Under the pieces are notes generated by a model. It was not told the DNA's origin, searched no databases, and saw only the letters and a list, made by a program, of their open reading frames with translations. From positions 248,001-312,000 of the forward strand of contig NZ_QRHC01000005.1 of assembly GCF_003415655.1 (NCBI RefSeq): DNA of 64,000 bases, written 5' to 3'. Shown here piece by piece: positions 18,106 through 27,763 of this stretch. Within the stretch, counting starts at the first letter, position 1; every line of letters begins with the position of its first letter. The position numbers and the translations under genes were made by a program. Source of the stretch: Vibrio maerlii (GTDB lineage Bacteria; Pseudomonadota; Gammaproteobacteria; Enterobacterales; Vibrionaceae).

Positions 18106-18972
18106 TTATGGGTTACGAGGAAATTTATCGAAGTCTGGGCGGCGCTTCTCATTAAACGCGTTACGACCTTCTTGTCCCTCTTCGGTCATGTAGAACATCA
18201 TTGTTGCGTTACCAGCTAGCTCTTGCAGACCCGCTTGGCCATCACAGTCAGCGTTCAAAGCAGCTTTCAGGCAGCGCAGTGCCATTGGGCTATGTTGCAG
18301 AACTTCACGACACCAACGGACGGTTTCTTTCTCAAGCTCTTCTAGAGGAACGACGGTGTTTACCAGCCCCATATCCACAGCTTCTTGTGCATCATAGAAA
18401 CGACATAGGAACCAAATCTCACGAGCTTTCTTTTGGCCGACAATACGCGCCATGTAAGAAGCACCCCAGCCACCATCAAATGAACCCACTTTAGGACCCG
18501 TTTGACCGAACTGAGCATTTTCTGCTGCGATTGTCAGGTCACACATCATATGCAGAACATGACCACCACCGACTGCCCAACCGGCAACCGAAGCTATCAC
18601 AGGCTTAGGACATGTGCGGATTTGACGTTGGAAGTCTAGAACGTTTAAGTGGTGAGTACCTGAATCGTCTCGGTAACCGCCGTAATCGCCACGGATTTTC
18701 TGGTCACCACCGGAACAGAAAGCATCTTCACCAAGCCCAGTAAGAATGATTACGCCAACTTTCTCATCGTAACGAGCATCGGCCAATGCATTAATCATCT
18801 CTTTTATGGTTTGAGGACGAAAAGCATTGCGTACTTGTGGTCGAGCGATGGTGATCTTTGCAATACCATCTTCAGACTTGTGGTAATGAATATCTTCATA
18901 TTGCTCGCTGCAATCCTGCCAGTTTACTGGCGCGTAAAGCTCTTGTTCAGAAATTCCAACTGTTTTTGCCAT
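18106..18972 (-). CDS. menB: 1,4-Dihydroxy-2-naphthoyl-CoA synthase
   Basis: Ring-closing crotonase-family enzyme of menaquinone synthesis, acting on o-succinylbenzoyl-CoA from MenE. The 288-residue protein shows family landmarks [12 protein letters not shown] (oxyanion-hole region), [18 protein letters not shown], and [14 protein letters not shown]. The length matches E. coli MenB (285). It follows menH after an 18-bp gap and precedes a hairpin and menC. Confidence 0.96.
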   Translation of the reverse strand: MAKTVGISEQELYAPVNWQDCSEQYEDIHYHKSEDGIAKITIARPQVRNAFRPQTIKEMINALADARYDEKVGVIILTGLGEDAFCSGGDQKIRGDYGGYRDDSGTHHLNVLDFQRQIRTCPKPVIASVAGWAVGGGHVLHMMCDLTIAAENAQFGQTGPKVGSFDGGWGASYMARIVGQKKAREIWFLCRFYDAQEAVDMGLVNTVVPLEELEKETVRWCREVLQHSPMALRCLKAALNADCDGQAGLQELAGNATMMFYMTEEGQEGRNAFNEKRRPDFDKFPRNP

Positions 18973-18990
18973 GGTTAATCTCGTTCTTGT

Positions 18991-19839
18991 TTACTTGTTC
19001 TTGTCTAGTTCGCTCGCGGAGCGTTCACTTGTGCAGTAGCCCAATCTCTGAGTAACCAACCGATGAATCAATTGAGAAAACTCATCAGGTGCCTCTAAAT
19101 GGACGTTGTGACCCGCTTTTTCGATAACAGTGACAGCCAACTGGCTAGTTCGTGCCAATTGCTTAAATTTTTCATCTTTTCCACCACACACATAATGGAC
19201 AGTTTTTTTCCAATCAAGTTCTTTTCTGTGTGGTGATTCGGTCAACAAATAAGGCTGCTTACCTAGTGAAGTAGATAACAGCATATTTGCAATTGATTCC
19301 CCAAGGTTAACACTTCGTTTTGTTACCAAGGTTTGTCTTTGCTCATCATTTAGGGAAGAAAATACCCTTTGGTGGTACCAATCGAGCAAAACCTGTTCGA
19401 TTGGTTCAGTTCGAAAGCGATTTGCCCATTGGGTATCATGTTGTAAACGATGTTGCCTATCCGCTTCATTGGCAAGACCAAAGTTGCCCCCTTCGATCAA
19501 TGAACCAATAAGATTGAAAGAAGAAAAGTAGTGGTTCGCCAACCCATACATACTAATGCGCCCACCTAATGAGTAGCCCACTAAAAACAGAGGGCGGCCC
19601 GATTCGGCATATTGAGCAAGCGTTAAGTTGATGAGATGGCAAGTATGGTCAAAATCAACGGCAGCAACATCAACGCTTTGTCCATGACCGGGTAAATCAA
19701 TGGTGAGAGATGGGAGTGGAAGCCTTTCGATAACCCCCTGCCAATCTTCACCGCTACCCAATAGACCATGTAGAAACACCACCAGCGGCATATCATTATT
19801 GGTATCTATCGAAGTACTGTGAAGTAGAGCACTAAGCAT
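18991..19839 (-). CDS. menH: 2-Succinyl-6-hydroxy-2,4-cyclohexadiene-1-carboxylate synthase
   Basis: Alpha/beta-hydrolase-fold lyase that removes pyruvate from the MenD product to give SHCHC. The 282-residue protein has the nucleophile elbow GYSLGG with Ser90, an oxyanion segment FLHGLLGSGEDW, and a C-terminal His in KAGHNVHLE. The start overlaps the menD end by 8 bp, showing translational coupling. It is slightly longer than E. coli MenH (252). Confidence 0.93.
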   Translation of the reverse strand: MLSALLHSTSIDTNNDMPLVVFLHGLLGSGEDWQGVIERLPLPSLTIDLPGHGQSVDVAAVDFDHTCHLINLTLAQYAESGRPLFLVGYSLGGRISMYGLANHYFSSFNLIGSLIEGGNFGLANEADRQHRLQHDTQWANRFRTEPIEQVLLDWYHQRVFSSLNDEQRQTLVTKRSVNLGESIANMLLSTSLGKQPYLLTESPHRKELDWKKTVHYVCGGKDEKFKQLARTSQLAVTVIEKAGHNVHLEAPDEFSQLIHRLVTQRLGYCTSERSASELDKNK

Positions 19840-21553
19840 TGAATCGCTTTCTTAATTGACGCATTTGATTCCCAACCTCATCAGGCGGCGTTTGTACCTC
19901 AATCAGCAAAGTGCCCTCCCCATTTTTCAGGTGGTGATTAACCAACTCCACATACGAGGTCACGCTCCTTGGGCACTCATAACCTAGGCCAAACTGCTTC
20001 GCTGCATGTTCAAATGTCAGGCCATGAGGCATTTGATAGAAAGATTGTTTTTGCGCTGAAGGGACTGGCAACATATCAAAAATAGCACCACCATCGTTGT
20101 TGATGACAGTAATAACCAACTTAGCTTTAGATTGAGTAAGCTTCGGTTGGCTAAGTAGGGCCAGAGAATTCAAATCGTAAAGTAGTGAAGTATCGCCGAT
20201 CAGCAAGTGCAAAGGTTCGTTCAGAGTCTGTTGAACGCCTACCGCAGTTGCTACCAAACCATCAATGCCCGATGCGCCTCGGTTAGAATAGATCACTTGC
20301 TCACCAAGCTTGCTTACTATATCGACTAAGCGAACAATCATGCTGTTGCCGATAAAAGTATGACTGCTTTCTAATTGACTCAAACAACGAGCTAAAGAAA
20401 GCTCTGTTAGCTCGTCATCAATCAAATCCTCAATCGCAAGTGTTGCTTTTTGACTGTATTGATTGAGTTGTTCTGACCAAGCCTTGTCACACTGCCAAGT
20501 TAACCGCTCGTGCACAGCAAGCCATTGTTCGGCAGTAAGCTGGTAATGAGTTTGCGGGAGGTGGTGCTCGTTAAGTCGTTTATCTTCTTGGTGAACCAGT
20601 AAGTAAGCGCATGGTTTCGTCGTTATGTGAGAGGCAATCCATTGATTCAAGCGTTTGGACACGATACGTCCACCAAACTGAATAATGGCATCGCACTCAA
20701 CGAGTTGTTCTTTCGCCTGCTCTAACTCAAACCACAAATCATAATGTGCCCATTTAGAACTCGTGCCTGATTGAGGGTCGCACAATACGGCCGCGCCAAT
20801 TTGGTTGGCAAAACTGATCACTTTACGTGCTTGTTCATGATCAATACTGCCGACCACAAACACTGGTTTACGATAATTAGCCGCTACTTGAGCTTCCACA
20901 CCCGACATCGACGATAAAATTCGTGAGGTATATGGTTTGTCACTTTCACCCCATTGAACAAGCGGTGCCATAAGAGCTTGAGCAAGCTTCTCATCGACTT
21001 CACCATACAACGGCTCGGGGAATGGACAGTTAATGTGTAACGAGCCGCCTAAAGATCGTTGTTTGTGCATCAACTGATCAACACTAGAAAGCAGCCAATT
21101 AAGATTAGTTCCAGAAAATGGATTTGGTAGTTCTAATGACGCGGTTACATGAGAACCAAAAATCTCTCGCTGATTGATCGCCTGATTAGCACCACAATCA
21201 ATAAGGCTCTGTGGTCGATCTGCAGTTAATAAAATTAAGGGCTCACCGGTAATTGCACTCTCTGCGATAGCAGGCAACAGATTCGCTACTGCAGTTCCAG
21301 AAGTTACAATCACAGCGACAGGTTGCTTTGAAGCCTTTGCCACCCCCAAAGCTAGAAACCCGAGACCGCGCTCGTCAAAATGTGTGTGTGTGGTGATACC
21401 AGAATGAGCTTGAGCTTCTAAGGTGAGAGGTGTTGAACGAGAGCCCGGCGCGATACAGATATGGTTAACGCCATGTCGATAAAGCTCCTCAAGCATTACT
21501 CGGCACCATATTCGATTAAGGCTTGCTTGGTCTTTATTCTCGTTCATCATCAA
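19832..21553 (-). CDS. menD: SEPHCHC synthase (MenD)
   Basis: Thiamine-diphosphate-dependent enzyme joining 2-oxoglutarate to isochorismate, the committed step to menaquinone. It has 573 residues. The N-terminal ThDP pyrimidine-binding domain begins near HICIAPGSRSTPLT, with HFDERGLGFLALG. The C-terminal pyrophosphate domain carries a GDTSLLYDLNSL motif and NNDGGAIFDMLP. The first three codons are all ATG-rich (MMMNE), so the exact start may differ by one or two codons. A TCTCTAT repeat tract separates it from menF. Confidence 0.95.
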   Translation of the reverse strand: MMMNENKDQASLNRIWCRVMLEELYRHGVNHICIAPGSRSTPLTLEAQAHSGITTHTHFDERGLGFLALGVAKASKQPVAVIVTSGTAVANLLPAIAESAITGEPLILLTADRPQSLIDCGANQAINQREIFGSHVTASLELPNPFSGTNLNWLLSSVDQLMHKQRSLGGSLHINCPFPEPLYGEVDEKLAQALMAPLVQWGESDKPYTSRILSSMSGVEAQVAANYRKPVFVVGSIDHEQARKVISFANQIGAAVLCDPQSGTSSKWAHYDLWFELEQAKEQLVECDAIIQFGGRIVSKRLNQWIASHITTKPCAYLLVHQEDKRLNEHHLPQTHYQLTAEQWLAVHERLTWQCDKAWSEQLNQYSQKATLAIEDLIDDELTELSLARCLSQLESSHTFIGNSMIVRLVDIVSKLGEQVIYSNRGASGIDGLVATAVGVQQTLNEPLHLLIGDTSLLYDLNSLALLSQPKLTQSKAKLVITVINNDGGAIFDMLPVPSAQKQSFYQMPHGLTFEHAAKQFGLGYECPRSVTSYVELVNHHLKNGEGTLLIEVQTPPDEVGNQMRQLRKRFNA

Positions 21554-21650
21554 ATTGTCTTACTTAGTTGTTACATGATTATTTGCGTGTCTGTTTGACT
21601 GCGTATCCTGAATTTCTACGTAGTCATAGTTCTAGAGGCGATGTATCTAT

Positions 21651-21741
21651 TCTCTATTCTCTATTCTCTATTCTCTATTCTCTATTCTCTATTCTCTATT
21701 CTCTATTCTCTATTCTCTATTCTCTATTCTCTATTCTCTAT
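21651..21741. repeat. Tandem repeat, 13 perfect 7-bp units (TCTCTAT)
   Basis: Thirteen uninterrupted copies of tctctat lie between the menF stop (21753) and the menD start (21553), inside the presumed men operon. The unit is not a multiple of three and no real gene spans it. It shares the hexamer TCTCTA with the 8-bp array at 3279-3326. The perfect copies suggest recent expansion by slippage and likely strain-to-strain length variation. Confidence 0.95.
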
Positions 21742-21752
21742 GATTCTAAGAG

Positions 21753-23060
21753 CTAAGATGCCACATTCAAGGGTAGATTTTCACTGATTAGGCTCAAGAG
21801 AGTCGACATCTTTTTGTTGATCTCTTGCCACTCTTTCTCTGCCTCAGAGCCTGGAACAATACCGGCACCCGCAAACAGTTGAAGTTGGTTGTTGAGAACC
21901 AGTGCACTTCGGATTGCGACACAAAACTCAGCTTTTTCGTGGCTCACATACCCCATAGAGCCCGCATACCAACCACGAGCAAAGGGTTCGTTCTCATAGA
22001 TAAATTCCATCGCCTCTTTGCGTGGCAAACCCGCTACAGCAGCAGTCGGTTGCAAGGCATCTAATAACTCAACCCCGCGCACCATAGGCTTAAGCTCACA
22101 ACGAATATTACGCTTCAAGTGCTGAACCTTTCTTAAACGCACCAAGCGCGTTTCCATCTCGGTGTCCATCGATTGGGTGAGAGGTTTTAGGCGCTCAATG
22201 ATGTCATCAACCACAAACTGGTTTTCATTGAGGTTCTTACTGTCCTTGGAAAGCCAATTTGCCAGCTCCATATCTTGTTTTGCTGTTTCACCGCGCCCGA
22301 TGGTGCCCGCTAGCGCTTCTGTATGCAGTTCACGACCTATACGTTGATATAAACACTCCGGTGTTGAACCAACAAAAGCATGGCTAGGGCTTAACGCCAA
22401 CAAGAAGTGGAAACTATGATGATTCTTTTGATAGCTCGCTTTTAATAGCTGAGATGCTGAAACGGGTTGTTCAAGCGCTATGTCACTTCTCCTGGCAAGC
22501 ACAACCTTATCAAATTGCAGATTTTCGATACCAAGCAAAACCTTGTCGACCAATTCCGTCCATTGAGCTTTCTCTGGAAAGTGCTTGATTGTCGCAATAT
22601 TGGCCACTATTGGGCTTAACGAGGAACATTCCACTTTTAGCTTTTTGAGCGAAGAAAGCACACGATGAGGCTCGCTATTCAGATTCACAGAAAGCGACCA
22701 TTGGTTATCAAAACGACTTAACTCAACCTGAGGCAAAAAAAAGAACGAAGATAAACAACGACGATTTTTATCCGTGTTACCGTCGAAAGAACGACCACCC
22801 CAGATTCTCTGATCTTTAGCTAATACCGTGTAGGCAGGAGCCAGCTCAGAAAAGGTGCGCACACTACCTAATGCAATCACCTCTTCTCGAGTATCACGAG
22901 ATTGCCAATAAAACTTAGGAAATATAGGTTGTTGTTCAAGCCAATCTATCGCGCCAAACTCGTCTAGGCTATCAATGTTTACGCTGAGACGATGCTGATT
23001 AGTCGTTGATTGCTCGACCTTTTCGATCAGCGCCTGTATGGCTTGGTGAAGATTTGACAA
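21753..23060 (-). CDS. menF: Isochorismate synthase MenF
   Basis: Converts chorismate to isochorismate, the first step of menaquinone synthesis. The 435-residue protein has the chorismate-binding fold in its C-terminal half, with VLARRSDIAL, FVGSTPECLY, EALAGTIGRGE, PTAAVAGLPR and GWYAGSMGYV all visible. It is the first gene of the minus-strand men cluster and diverges from alaA across a 237-bp gap. The 199-bp spacing to menD, including the repeat, is unusually wide for this operon. Confidence 0.94.
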   Translation of the reverse strand: MSNLHQAIQALIEKVEQSTTNQHRLSVNIDSLDEFGAIDWLEQQPIFPKFYWQSRDTREEVIALGSVRTFSELAPAYTVLAKDQRIWGGRSFDGNTDKNRRCLSSFFFLPQVELSRFDNQWSLSVNLNSEPHRVLSSLKKLKVECSSLSPIVANIATIKHFPEKAQWTELVDKVLLGIENLQFDKVVLARRSDIALEQPVSASQLLKASYQKNHHSFHFLLALSPSHAFVGSTPECLYQRIGRELHTEALAGTIGRGETAKQDMELANWLSKDSKNLNENQFVVDDIIERLKPLTQSMDTEMETRLVRLRKVQHLKRNIRCELKPMVRGVELLDALQPTAAVAGLPRKEAMEFIYENEPFARGWYAGSMGYVSHEKAEFCVAIRSALVLNNQLQLFAGAGIVPGSEAEKEWQEINKKMSTLLSLISENLPLNVAS

Positions 23061-23297
23061 GGTAACCCCAAATATTGATATGTCCCTGAGATGCTGTCGC
23101 TACTCTATTGATAGCGCTAGCGTAAATCAAGAATAAGCCTTAGTTTTGTGCTACACACACACCTTACAGCCTAAAAGAGCAGCAAACAGCTGCTTAATGA
23201 AAACTATTTATTGCCGAATATGCAGATTTTTATTCTTTCAATGACGTTTTTAATGTAACTTAATTTATGAAATATAAATGAATTTGGGGAATAAACC

Positions 23298-24512
23298 ATG
23301 CAAAATATCGAGATGTCTAAAAAACTCGATAGTGTCTGCTATGACATAAGGGGTCCTGTACTTAAACATGCTAAACGCATGGAGGAAGAAGGACATAAAA
23401 TCCTAAAGCTTAACATTGGCAACCCTGCCCCTTTTGGTTTTGACGCCCCAGATGAAATTCTAGTCGACGTAATCCGCAACTTGCCAACATCACAAGGTTA
23501 TTGTGATTCAAAAGGTATCTACTCAGCACGTAAAGCGGTAGTTCAACATTACCAACGAAAGGGCCTACGTAGCTTGGACGTTGAGGACGTATATATCGGT
23601 AACGGTGTGTCTGAGCTGATCGTGATGGCGATGCAATCACTACTCAACAATGGTGATGAAATGTTGGTGCCAGCCCCAGATTACCCACTGTGGACAGCAT
23701 CAGTTGCTTTATCTGGTGGCAAAGCGGTGCACTACATTTGTGATGAAGAATCAGATTGGTACCCAGACCTCGACGATATTCGCAAAAAGATCGGCCCTAA
23801 GACACGTGGGATCGTGCTGATTAACCCAAACAACCCAACCGGTGCCGTATACAGCCGAGATTTCCTGTTGGAAGTTATCAAGATTGCTCGTGAGCACAAC
23901 CTGATCATCTTCGCCGATGAAATCTATGACAAGGTTTTGTACGACGGTGCGACTCACACCTCTATCGCTACCCTTGCAGATGACGTTTTGATGGTGACCT
24001 TTAACGGCCTATCTAAAGCCTATCGTGTATGTGGATTCCGTGGGGGTTGGATGTTCCTAACGGGCCCTAAACACTTAGCGAAAGGCTATATTGATGGTTT
24101 AGAAATGCTCGCCTCGATGCGATTGTGTGCCAACGTGCCAATGCAACACGCAATCCAAACTGCACTGGGGGGTTACCAGAGTATCAATGAGCTGATCTTA
24201 CCTGGTGGTCGTTTGTTAGAGCAACGCGATAAGGCATACGAGTTGATCACTCAGATCCCCGGGATCTCCTGTGTGAAACCCAAAGGCGCAATGTATCTGT
24301 TCCCAAAAATCGATACCAAGATGTATAAGATCCATGATGACCAGAAAATGGTGCTGGACTTCTTGAAACAAGAGAAAGTACTACTAGTACAAGGTACTGG
24401 TTTCAACTGGCCGAAACCGGATCATTTCCGCATCGTGACTTTGCCACACATCGAAGATCTAGAAACCGCTATTGGTCGCTTTGAACGCTTTATTACTAGC
24501 TACAGTCAGTAG
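23298..24512 (+). CDS. alaA: Alanine-synthesising aminotransferase (AlaA/YfbQ type)
   Basis: PLP-dependent class I aminotransferase making alanine from pyruvate and glutamate. The 404 residues match AlaA in length. Visible motifs are LINPNNPTGAVY (about 175-186), FADEIYDKV, and the PLP-lysine segment NGLSKAYRVCGFRGGW with Lys in SKAYR. A gggg-containing ribosome site lies before the ATG. A clear terminator follows, so it is monocistronic. Confidence 0.93.
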   Translation: MQNIEMSKKLDSVCYDIRGPVLKHAKRMEEEGHKILKLNIGNPAPFGFDAPDEILVDVIRNLPTSQGYCDSKGIYSARKAVVQHYQRKGLRSLDVEDVYIGNGVSELIVMAMQSLLNNGDEMLVPAPDYPLWTASVALSGGKAVHYICDEESDWYPDLDDIRKKIGPKTRGIVLINPNNPTGAVYSRDFLLEVIKIAREHNLIIFADEIYDKVLYDGATHTSIATLADDVLMVTFNGLSKAYRVCGFRGGWMFLTGPKHLAKGYIDGLEMLASMRLCANVPMQHAIQTALGGYQSINELILPGGRLLEQRDKAYELITQIPGISCVKPKGAMYLFPKIDTKMYKIHDDQKMVLDFLKQEKVLLVQGTGFNWPKPDHFRIVTLPHIEDLETAIGRFERFITSYSQ

Positions 24513-24540
24513 TAAAAGCATGAGAACTTTCATATAGTTA

Positions 24541-24566
24541 AAGGTGAGCTGATGCTCACCTTTTTT
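24541..24566 (+). terminator. Terminator after alaA
   Basis: A 9-bp stem (24541-24549 with 24554-24562), loop tgat, and a T6 run to 24566. It overlaps a possible upstream start of yfbR (24552), which argues for the later start at 24585. Confidence 0.88.
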
Positions 24567-24584
24567 ATTGGGAGTGACTCGTTT

Positions 24585-25184
24585 ATGGATAAACCGCATC
24601 AAGAAAGCCATTTCTTTGCTCATCTTGCAAGAATGAACCTCATTCAACGCTGGCCGCTGATGCGTTCAGTGTCGAAAGAAAATATCTCAGAACACAGCCT
24701 TCAAGTTGCTTTTGTTGCCCACGCATTAGCGATCATCAAAAACAAACGTTTCGGTGGAACTAGCAACCCAGAACGAGTGGCATTGCTGGGGATGTACCAT
24801 GATACCAGTGAAGTGTTAACCGGCGATCTTCCGACCCCTGTTAAGTACTACAACCCTGATATAGCGAAAGAGTACAAAAAGATTGAATCCGCTGCCGAAC
24901 ATAAATTGCTGTCCATGCTGCCAGAAGATCTGCAATCCGAGTTCGCTCCCTTCCTTATCTCAGACAGTGCACATTCCGAAGATAAGGCTATCGTCAAACA
25001 AGCTGATTCCATCTGTGCCTATCTAAAATGCTTAGAAGAACTCTCAGCGGGCAACCATGAGTACGCGCTTGCTAAACGTCGTTTAGAGGAAACCCTCAAG
25101 GAACGTGAAACACCAGAGATGAGAGTATTCTTAGATACCTTTGCTCCAAGCTTTGAGCTTACGTTAGACGAAATTACCGAGTAG
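24585..25184 (+). CDS. yfbR: 5'-Deoxyribonucleotidase YfbR
   Basis: HD-domain phosphohydrolase that dephosphorylates deoxyribonucleoside 5'-monophosphates. From the ATG at 24585 it has 199 residues, the same as E. coli YfbR, and begins [16 protein letters not shown]. The metal-binding HD motif is [14 protein letters not shown], with an upstream His in SEHSLQV and a later Asp in KQADSI. GGGAG precedes the chosen start; an earlier ATG (24552) lies inside the alaA terminator. Followed after 12 bp by dgt, another HD-domain nucleotide hydrolase. Confidence 0.93.
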   Translation: MDKPHQESHFFAHLARMNLIQRWPLMRSVSKENISEHSLQVAFVAHALAIIKNKRFGGTSNPERVALLGMYHDTSEVLTGDLPTPVKYYNPDIAKEYKKIESAAEHKLLSMLPEDLQSEFAPFLISDSAHSEDKAIVKQADSICAYLKCLEELSAGNHEYALAKRRLEETLKERETPEMRVFLDTFAPSFELTLDEITE

Positions 25185-25196
25185 TAAGGAACACAT

Positions 25197-26534
25197 GTGA
25201 CTGACCCGTTGACCATGCCCTTAGAGTGGCAAGACAGAATAAACCAAGAAGCGAAGCTCAGACGCAACGATCATCGTGACCCGTATCAGCGTGACCGTGC
25301 GCGTATCTTACACTCTGCTGCGTTTCGCCGTCTGCAATCAAAGACTCAGGTACACGGAACAGGACTCAATGACTTTCACCGCACCCGACTGACTCACTCA
25401 CTAGAAGCTGCACAAATTGGTTCAGGTATTCTGGCCCAGATCGAACAAAAGCAACCAGAATACGCGGCTTTACTCCCCACTTTCAGCTTAATAGAAGCGC
25501 TTTGTTTAGCTCATGACATTGGTCACCCTCCCTACGGTCATGGAGGTGAGGTCGCTATCAACTATATGATGCGTAACCATGGAGGGTTTGAAGGCAACGC
25601 TCAAACCTTCCGTATTGTCTCTAAGCTTGAACCTTATACCAAAGAACACGGTATGAACCTGACAAGACGCGCGATGCTTGGCTTAATTAAATATCCTGCG
25701 CTGATCAGCCAAAGCCATGCATTAGAAACTCGCCCGGCCGTGCAACACCAACGTCAATTGAAGGCATCAGATTGGTCACCGGCTAAAGGTATTTATGACG
25801 CTGATAAAGCGCTGTTTGATTGGGTATTAGAGCCACTGAGTGGTCATGATAGGCAACAGTTCTCACGACTGAGGGAGCGAGCAAATGAGCCCTATACGCA
25901 CAATAAAACACGCTATAAGTCCCTAGATTGTTCGATTATGGAACTGGCAGACGATATCGCTTATGGTGTACACGACTTAGAGGATGCGATAGTCCTTGGG
26001 ATGATTGATAAGAACCAATGGTTAGAGCAGGCTGCAAGTAAATTAGCAGAGTGTGGCGACCAATGGTTTGAGGCCAACATTTCTACCATCAGTGACCTTT
26101 TATTTTCTGGGGAGCACTATCTAAGAAAAGATGCCATCGGTGGTATTGTAAACGCGCTGTTGACTAGCATTACAATCAAAAAAGCCCCTGCTCCTCAAGG
26201 TTTTGACAGCGCTTTACTAAGGTATAACGCTTACCTTACCCCAGAAATGGAATCCGCTCTGTTGGTGTTCAAACAGTTCGTTTTTGAACATGTTATACAA
26301 GTGCCACAAGTACAGATCTTCGAGTACAAAGGCCAACAAGTAATAATGGATATCTTTGAGGCTTTGAGCGCCGACCCACTTCGCCTTTTAACCGAAAGCA
26401 CCAAGCTCGAATGGCAGCAAGCAGAATCAGAGTCGGAGAAGATGCGCGTTATCGCTGACCATATCTCAGCAATGACTGATGGCTCAGCGCAACGACTACA
26501 TCAACAACTGTTTAGCGCTCATTCATTGTACTAG
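25197..26534 (+). CDS. dGTPase-like dNTP triphosphohydrolase
   Basis: HD-superfamily enzyme expected to hydrolyse dNTPs to deoxynucleosides and triphosphate. The 445-residue length fits the type-2 dGTPase-like family rather than E. coli Dgt (505). Metal-site residues are visible in RLTHSLEAAQIG, CLAHDIGHPPYGHGGE and ELADDIAYGVHDLEDA. It starts with GTG, placed 6 bp after AAGGA; the overlapping ATG two bases earlier is followed at once by a stop. It forms an apparent two-gene operon with yfbR. Confidence 0.9.
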   Translation: MTDPLTMPLEWQDRINQEAKLRRNDHRDPYQRDRARILHSAAFRRLQSKTQVHGTGLNDFHRTRLTHSLEAAQIGSGILAQIEQKQPEYAALLPTFSLIEALCLAHDIGHPPYGHGGEVAINYMMRNHGGFEGNAQTFRIVSKLEPYTKEHGMNLTRRAMLGLIKYPALISQSHALETRPAVQHQRQLKASDWSPAKGIYDADKALFDWVLEPLSGHDRQQFSRLRERANEPYTHNKTRYKSLDCSIMELADDIAYGVHDLEDAIVLGMIDKNQWLEQAASKLAECGDQWFEANISTISDLLFSGEHYLRKDAIGGIVNALLTSITIKKAPAPQGFDSALLRYNAYLTPEMESALLVFKQFVFEHVIQVPQVQIFEYKGQQVIMDIFEALSADPLRLLTESTKLEWQQAESESEKMRVIADHISAMTDGSAQRLHQQLFSAHSLY

Positions 26535-26566
26535 AGCCCACTCGCAGTAGTAATTGAATGTGCAAA

Positions 26567-27193
26567 TTAAGGGTTGAGGTAATTACGTTCGTAGACACCT
26601 GGAGGCATCGCTTTGATATGGTCATCGACCATGCTATCAAAGGCCTCGAACAGTGGGCTAAAGTCCGTTTGGGGCTCAATCAGCGCCAAAGCGTGAGCAG
26701 TCGCCTCTACTGTCGATAAGCTGTTATCGCTTGGCGCTTTTCGAACACGATAATTGCCTTTGATGTTTTCTGGCAGATGTACCGCTTGCAGGTTATGTAG
26801 ATTGGTAGACAGTTGCCAAATCTTATACGCCTTCTTCCATGTTGCATCGATGACAATTAAACGCACTGGTTTTTCACTCAAGTTACTTTGAGTTAATCGC
26901 GTAGAAACTTGCTCAGTAATTAGCATAGAATTGTCGCTAGGGTACAATACCCAATGTTGGAAAGATTGGTCTGCCAATAGTTTAGTAAGCTTGGTATCGT
27001 GTGAGAAATCTTCCCCAACAATGGATACACTGTTGGCTAATGAGAGAGAAAGGATTTTCGCAGTCCCTAGTGGGCGCTGGGTCTCCGTCTTGTGTTGTAG
27101 GATGATCAATTGCACATCAGTATCGATCGTACGAATATACTGACAAATACAGGCTACTTTCGCCTTCCCACATTTTGAACAATATCGAGACAT
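26567..27193 (-). CDS. tapT: DTW-domain tRNA-uridine aminocarboxypropyltransferase
   Basis: Predicted to place the acp3U modification on tRNA uridine using S-adenosylmethionine, as TapT (YfiP) does. The 208-residue protein has an N-terminal Cys cluster (C5, C8, C15, C17), likely metal binding, and the DTW-family motif as DATW (116-119), then APSDNSLSTVEA. Its ATG is only 9 bp from the TTG start of the divergent rhomboid gene, and each gene's ribosome site lies within or against the other's start. It is convergent with dgt. Confidence 0.88.
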   Translation of the reverse strand: MSRYCSKCGKAKVACICQYIRTIDTDVQLIILQHKTETQRPLGTAKILSLSLANSVSIVGEDFSHDTKLTKLLADQSFQHWVLYPSDNSMLITEQVSTRLTQSNLSEKPVRLIVIDATWKKAYKIWQLSTNLHNLQAVHLPENIKGNYRVRKAPSDNSLSTVEATAHALALIEPQTDFSPLFEAFDSMVDDHIKAMPPGVYERNYLNP

Positions 27194-27202
27194 GGAGTTT
27201 GC

Positions 27203-27760
27203 TTGTTCCTTTTACCTTTGCTCATTAGCTTGCTGTGCGTGCTCTTTCACCAAGACATGATTGAAGCAACCATGATTTGGAATCGTGAGTTGATTTACTC
27301 TGGTGAGTGGTGGCGAATCGTAACAGGAAACTTTACTCATACCAACCTTGCTCATTTAGCAATGAACTTGGCTGGGCTGTGGTTAATCACCTCAATATTC
27401 AAACCTAAGCCTTCTTTCCAACTCTGTTCAATCGGATTATTGAGTATTGGAGTCGGCATAGCCATCCTCTTGTCGGATATCAATATCTATCTTGGTATGT
27501 CTGGTGTATTACACGGTATGTTTGCTTGCTGGGCATTAGGTGAGGCTTTAAACAACCGACGTTCGTCATGGTTATTGGTACTAGGTATCGGTTTAAAAGT
27601 AGGCTGGGAAAACACTCTTGGAACTCCATCAGCAACCGCTGACTTAATTCAAGCCAACGTTGCTGTTGAAGCCCATTTGGCTGGGCTTATTCTTGGGTTA
27701 TTCATCGCTACCGTTTATCACTTTGTGCTAAAGAGTGGCAACAGAAAAGCGAAAGACTAA
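27203..27760 (+). CDS. Rhomboid-family protease, probable rhombosortase
   Basis: Intramembrane serine protease. Its short form and the motifs WWRIVTGNFTHTNLAHL and YLGMSGVLHG suggest a rhombosortase, the enzyme that processes GlyGly-CTERM proteins in Vibrio; this subfamily call is inferred. In 185 residues there are about six TM helices, with catalytic Ser100 (GMSG) and His158 (EAHLAGLILG). The start is TTG, with GGAG 5 bp upstream; the frame has a stop codon at 27176 and no other start before it. An internal ATG at 27257 would remove the first helix. The gene ends 3 bp before the convergent comEA. Confidence 0.82.
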   Translation: MFLLPLLISLLCVLFHQDMIEATMIWNRELIYSGEWWRIVTGNFTHTNLAHLAMNLAGLWLITSIFKPKPSFQLCSIGLLSIGVGIAILLSDINIYLGMSGVLHGMFACWALGEALNNRRSSWLLVLGIGLKVGWENTLGTPSATADLIQANVAVEAHLAGLILGLFIATVYHFVLKSGNRKAKD

Positions 27761-27763
27761 ATC

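Noticed and set aside
21568..21756. 62-residue ORF made of repeated YSLFSIL
   Set aside because: It is an artefact of translating the TCTCTAT array; no conserved flanks, no ribosome site, and antisense to the men operon.
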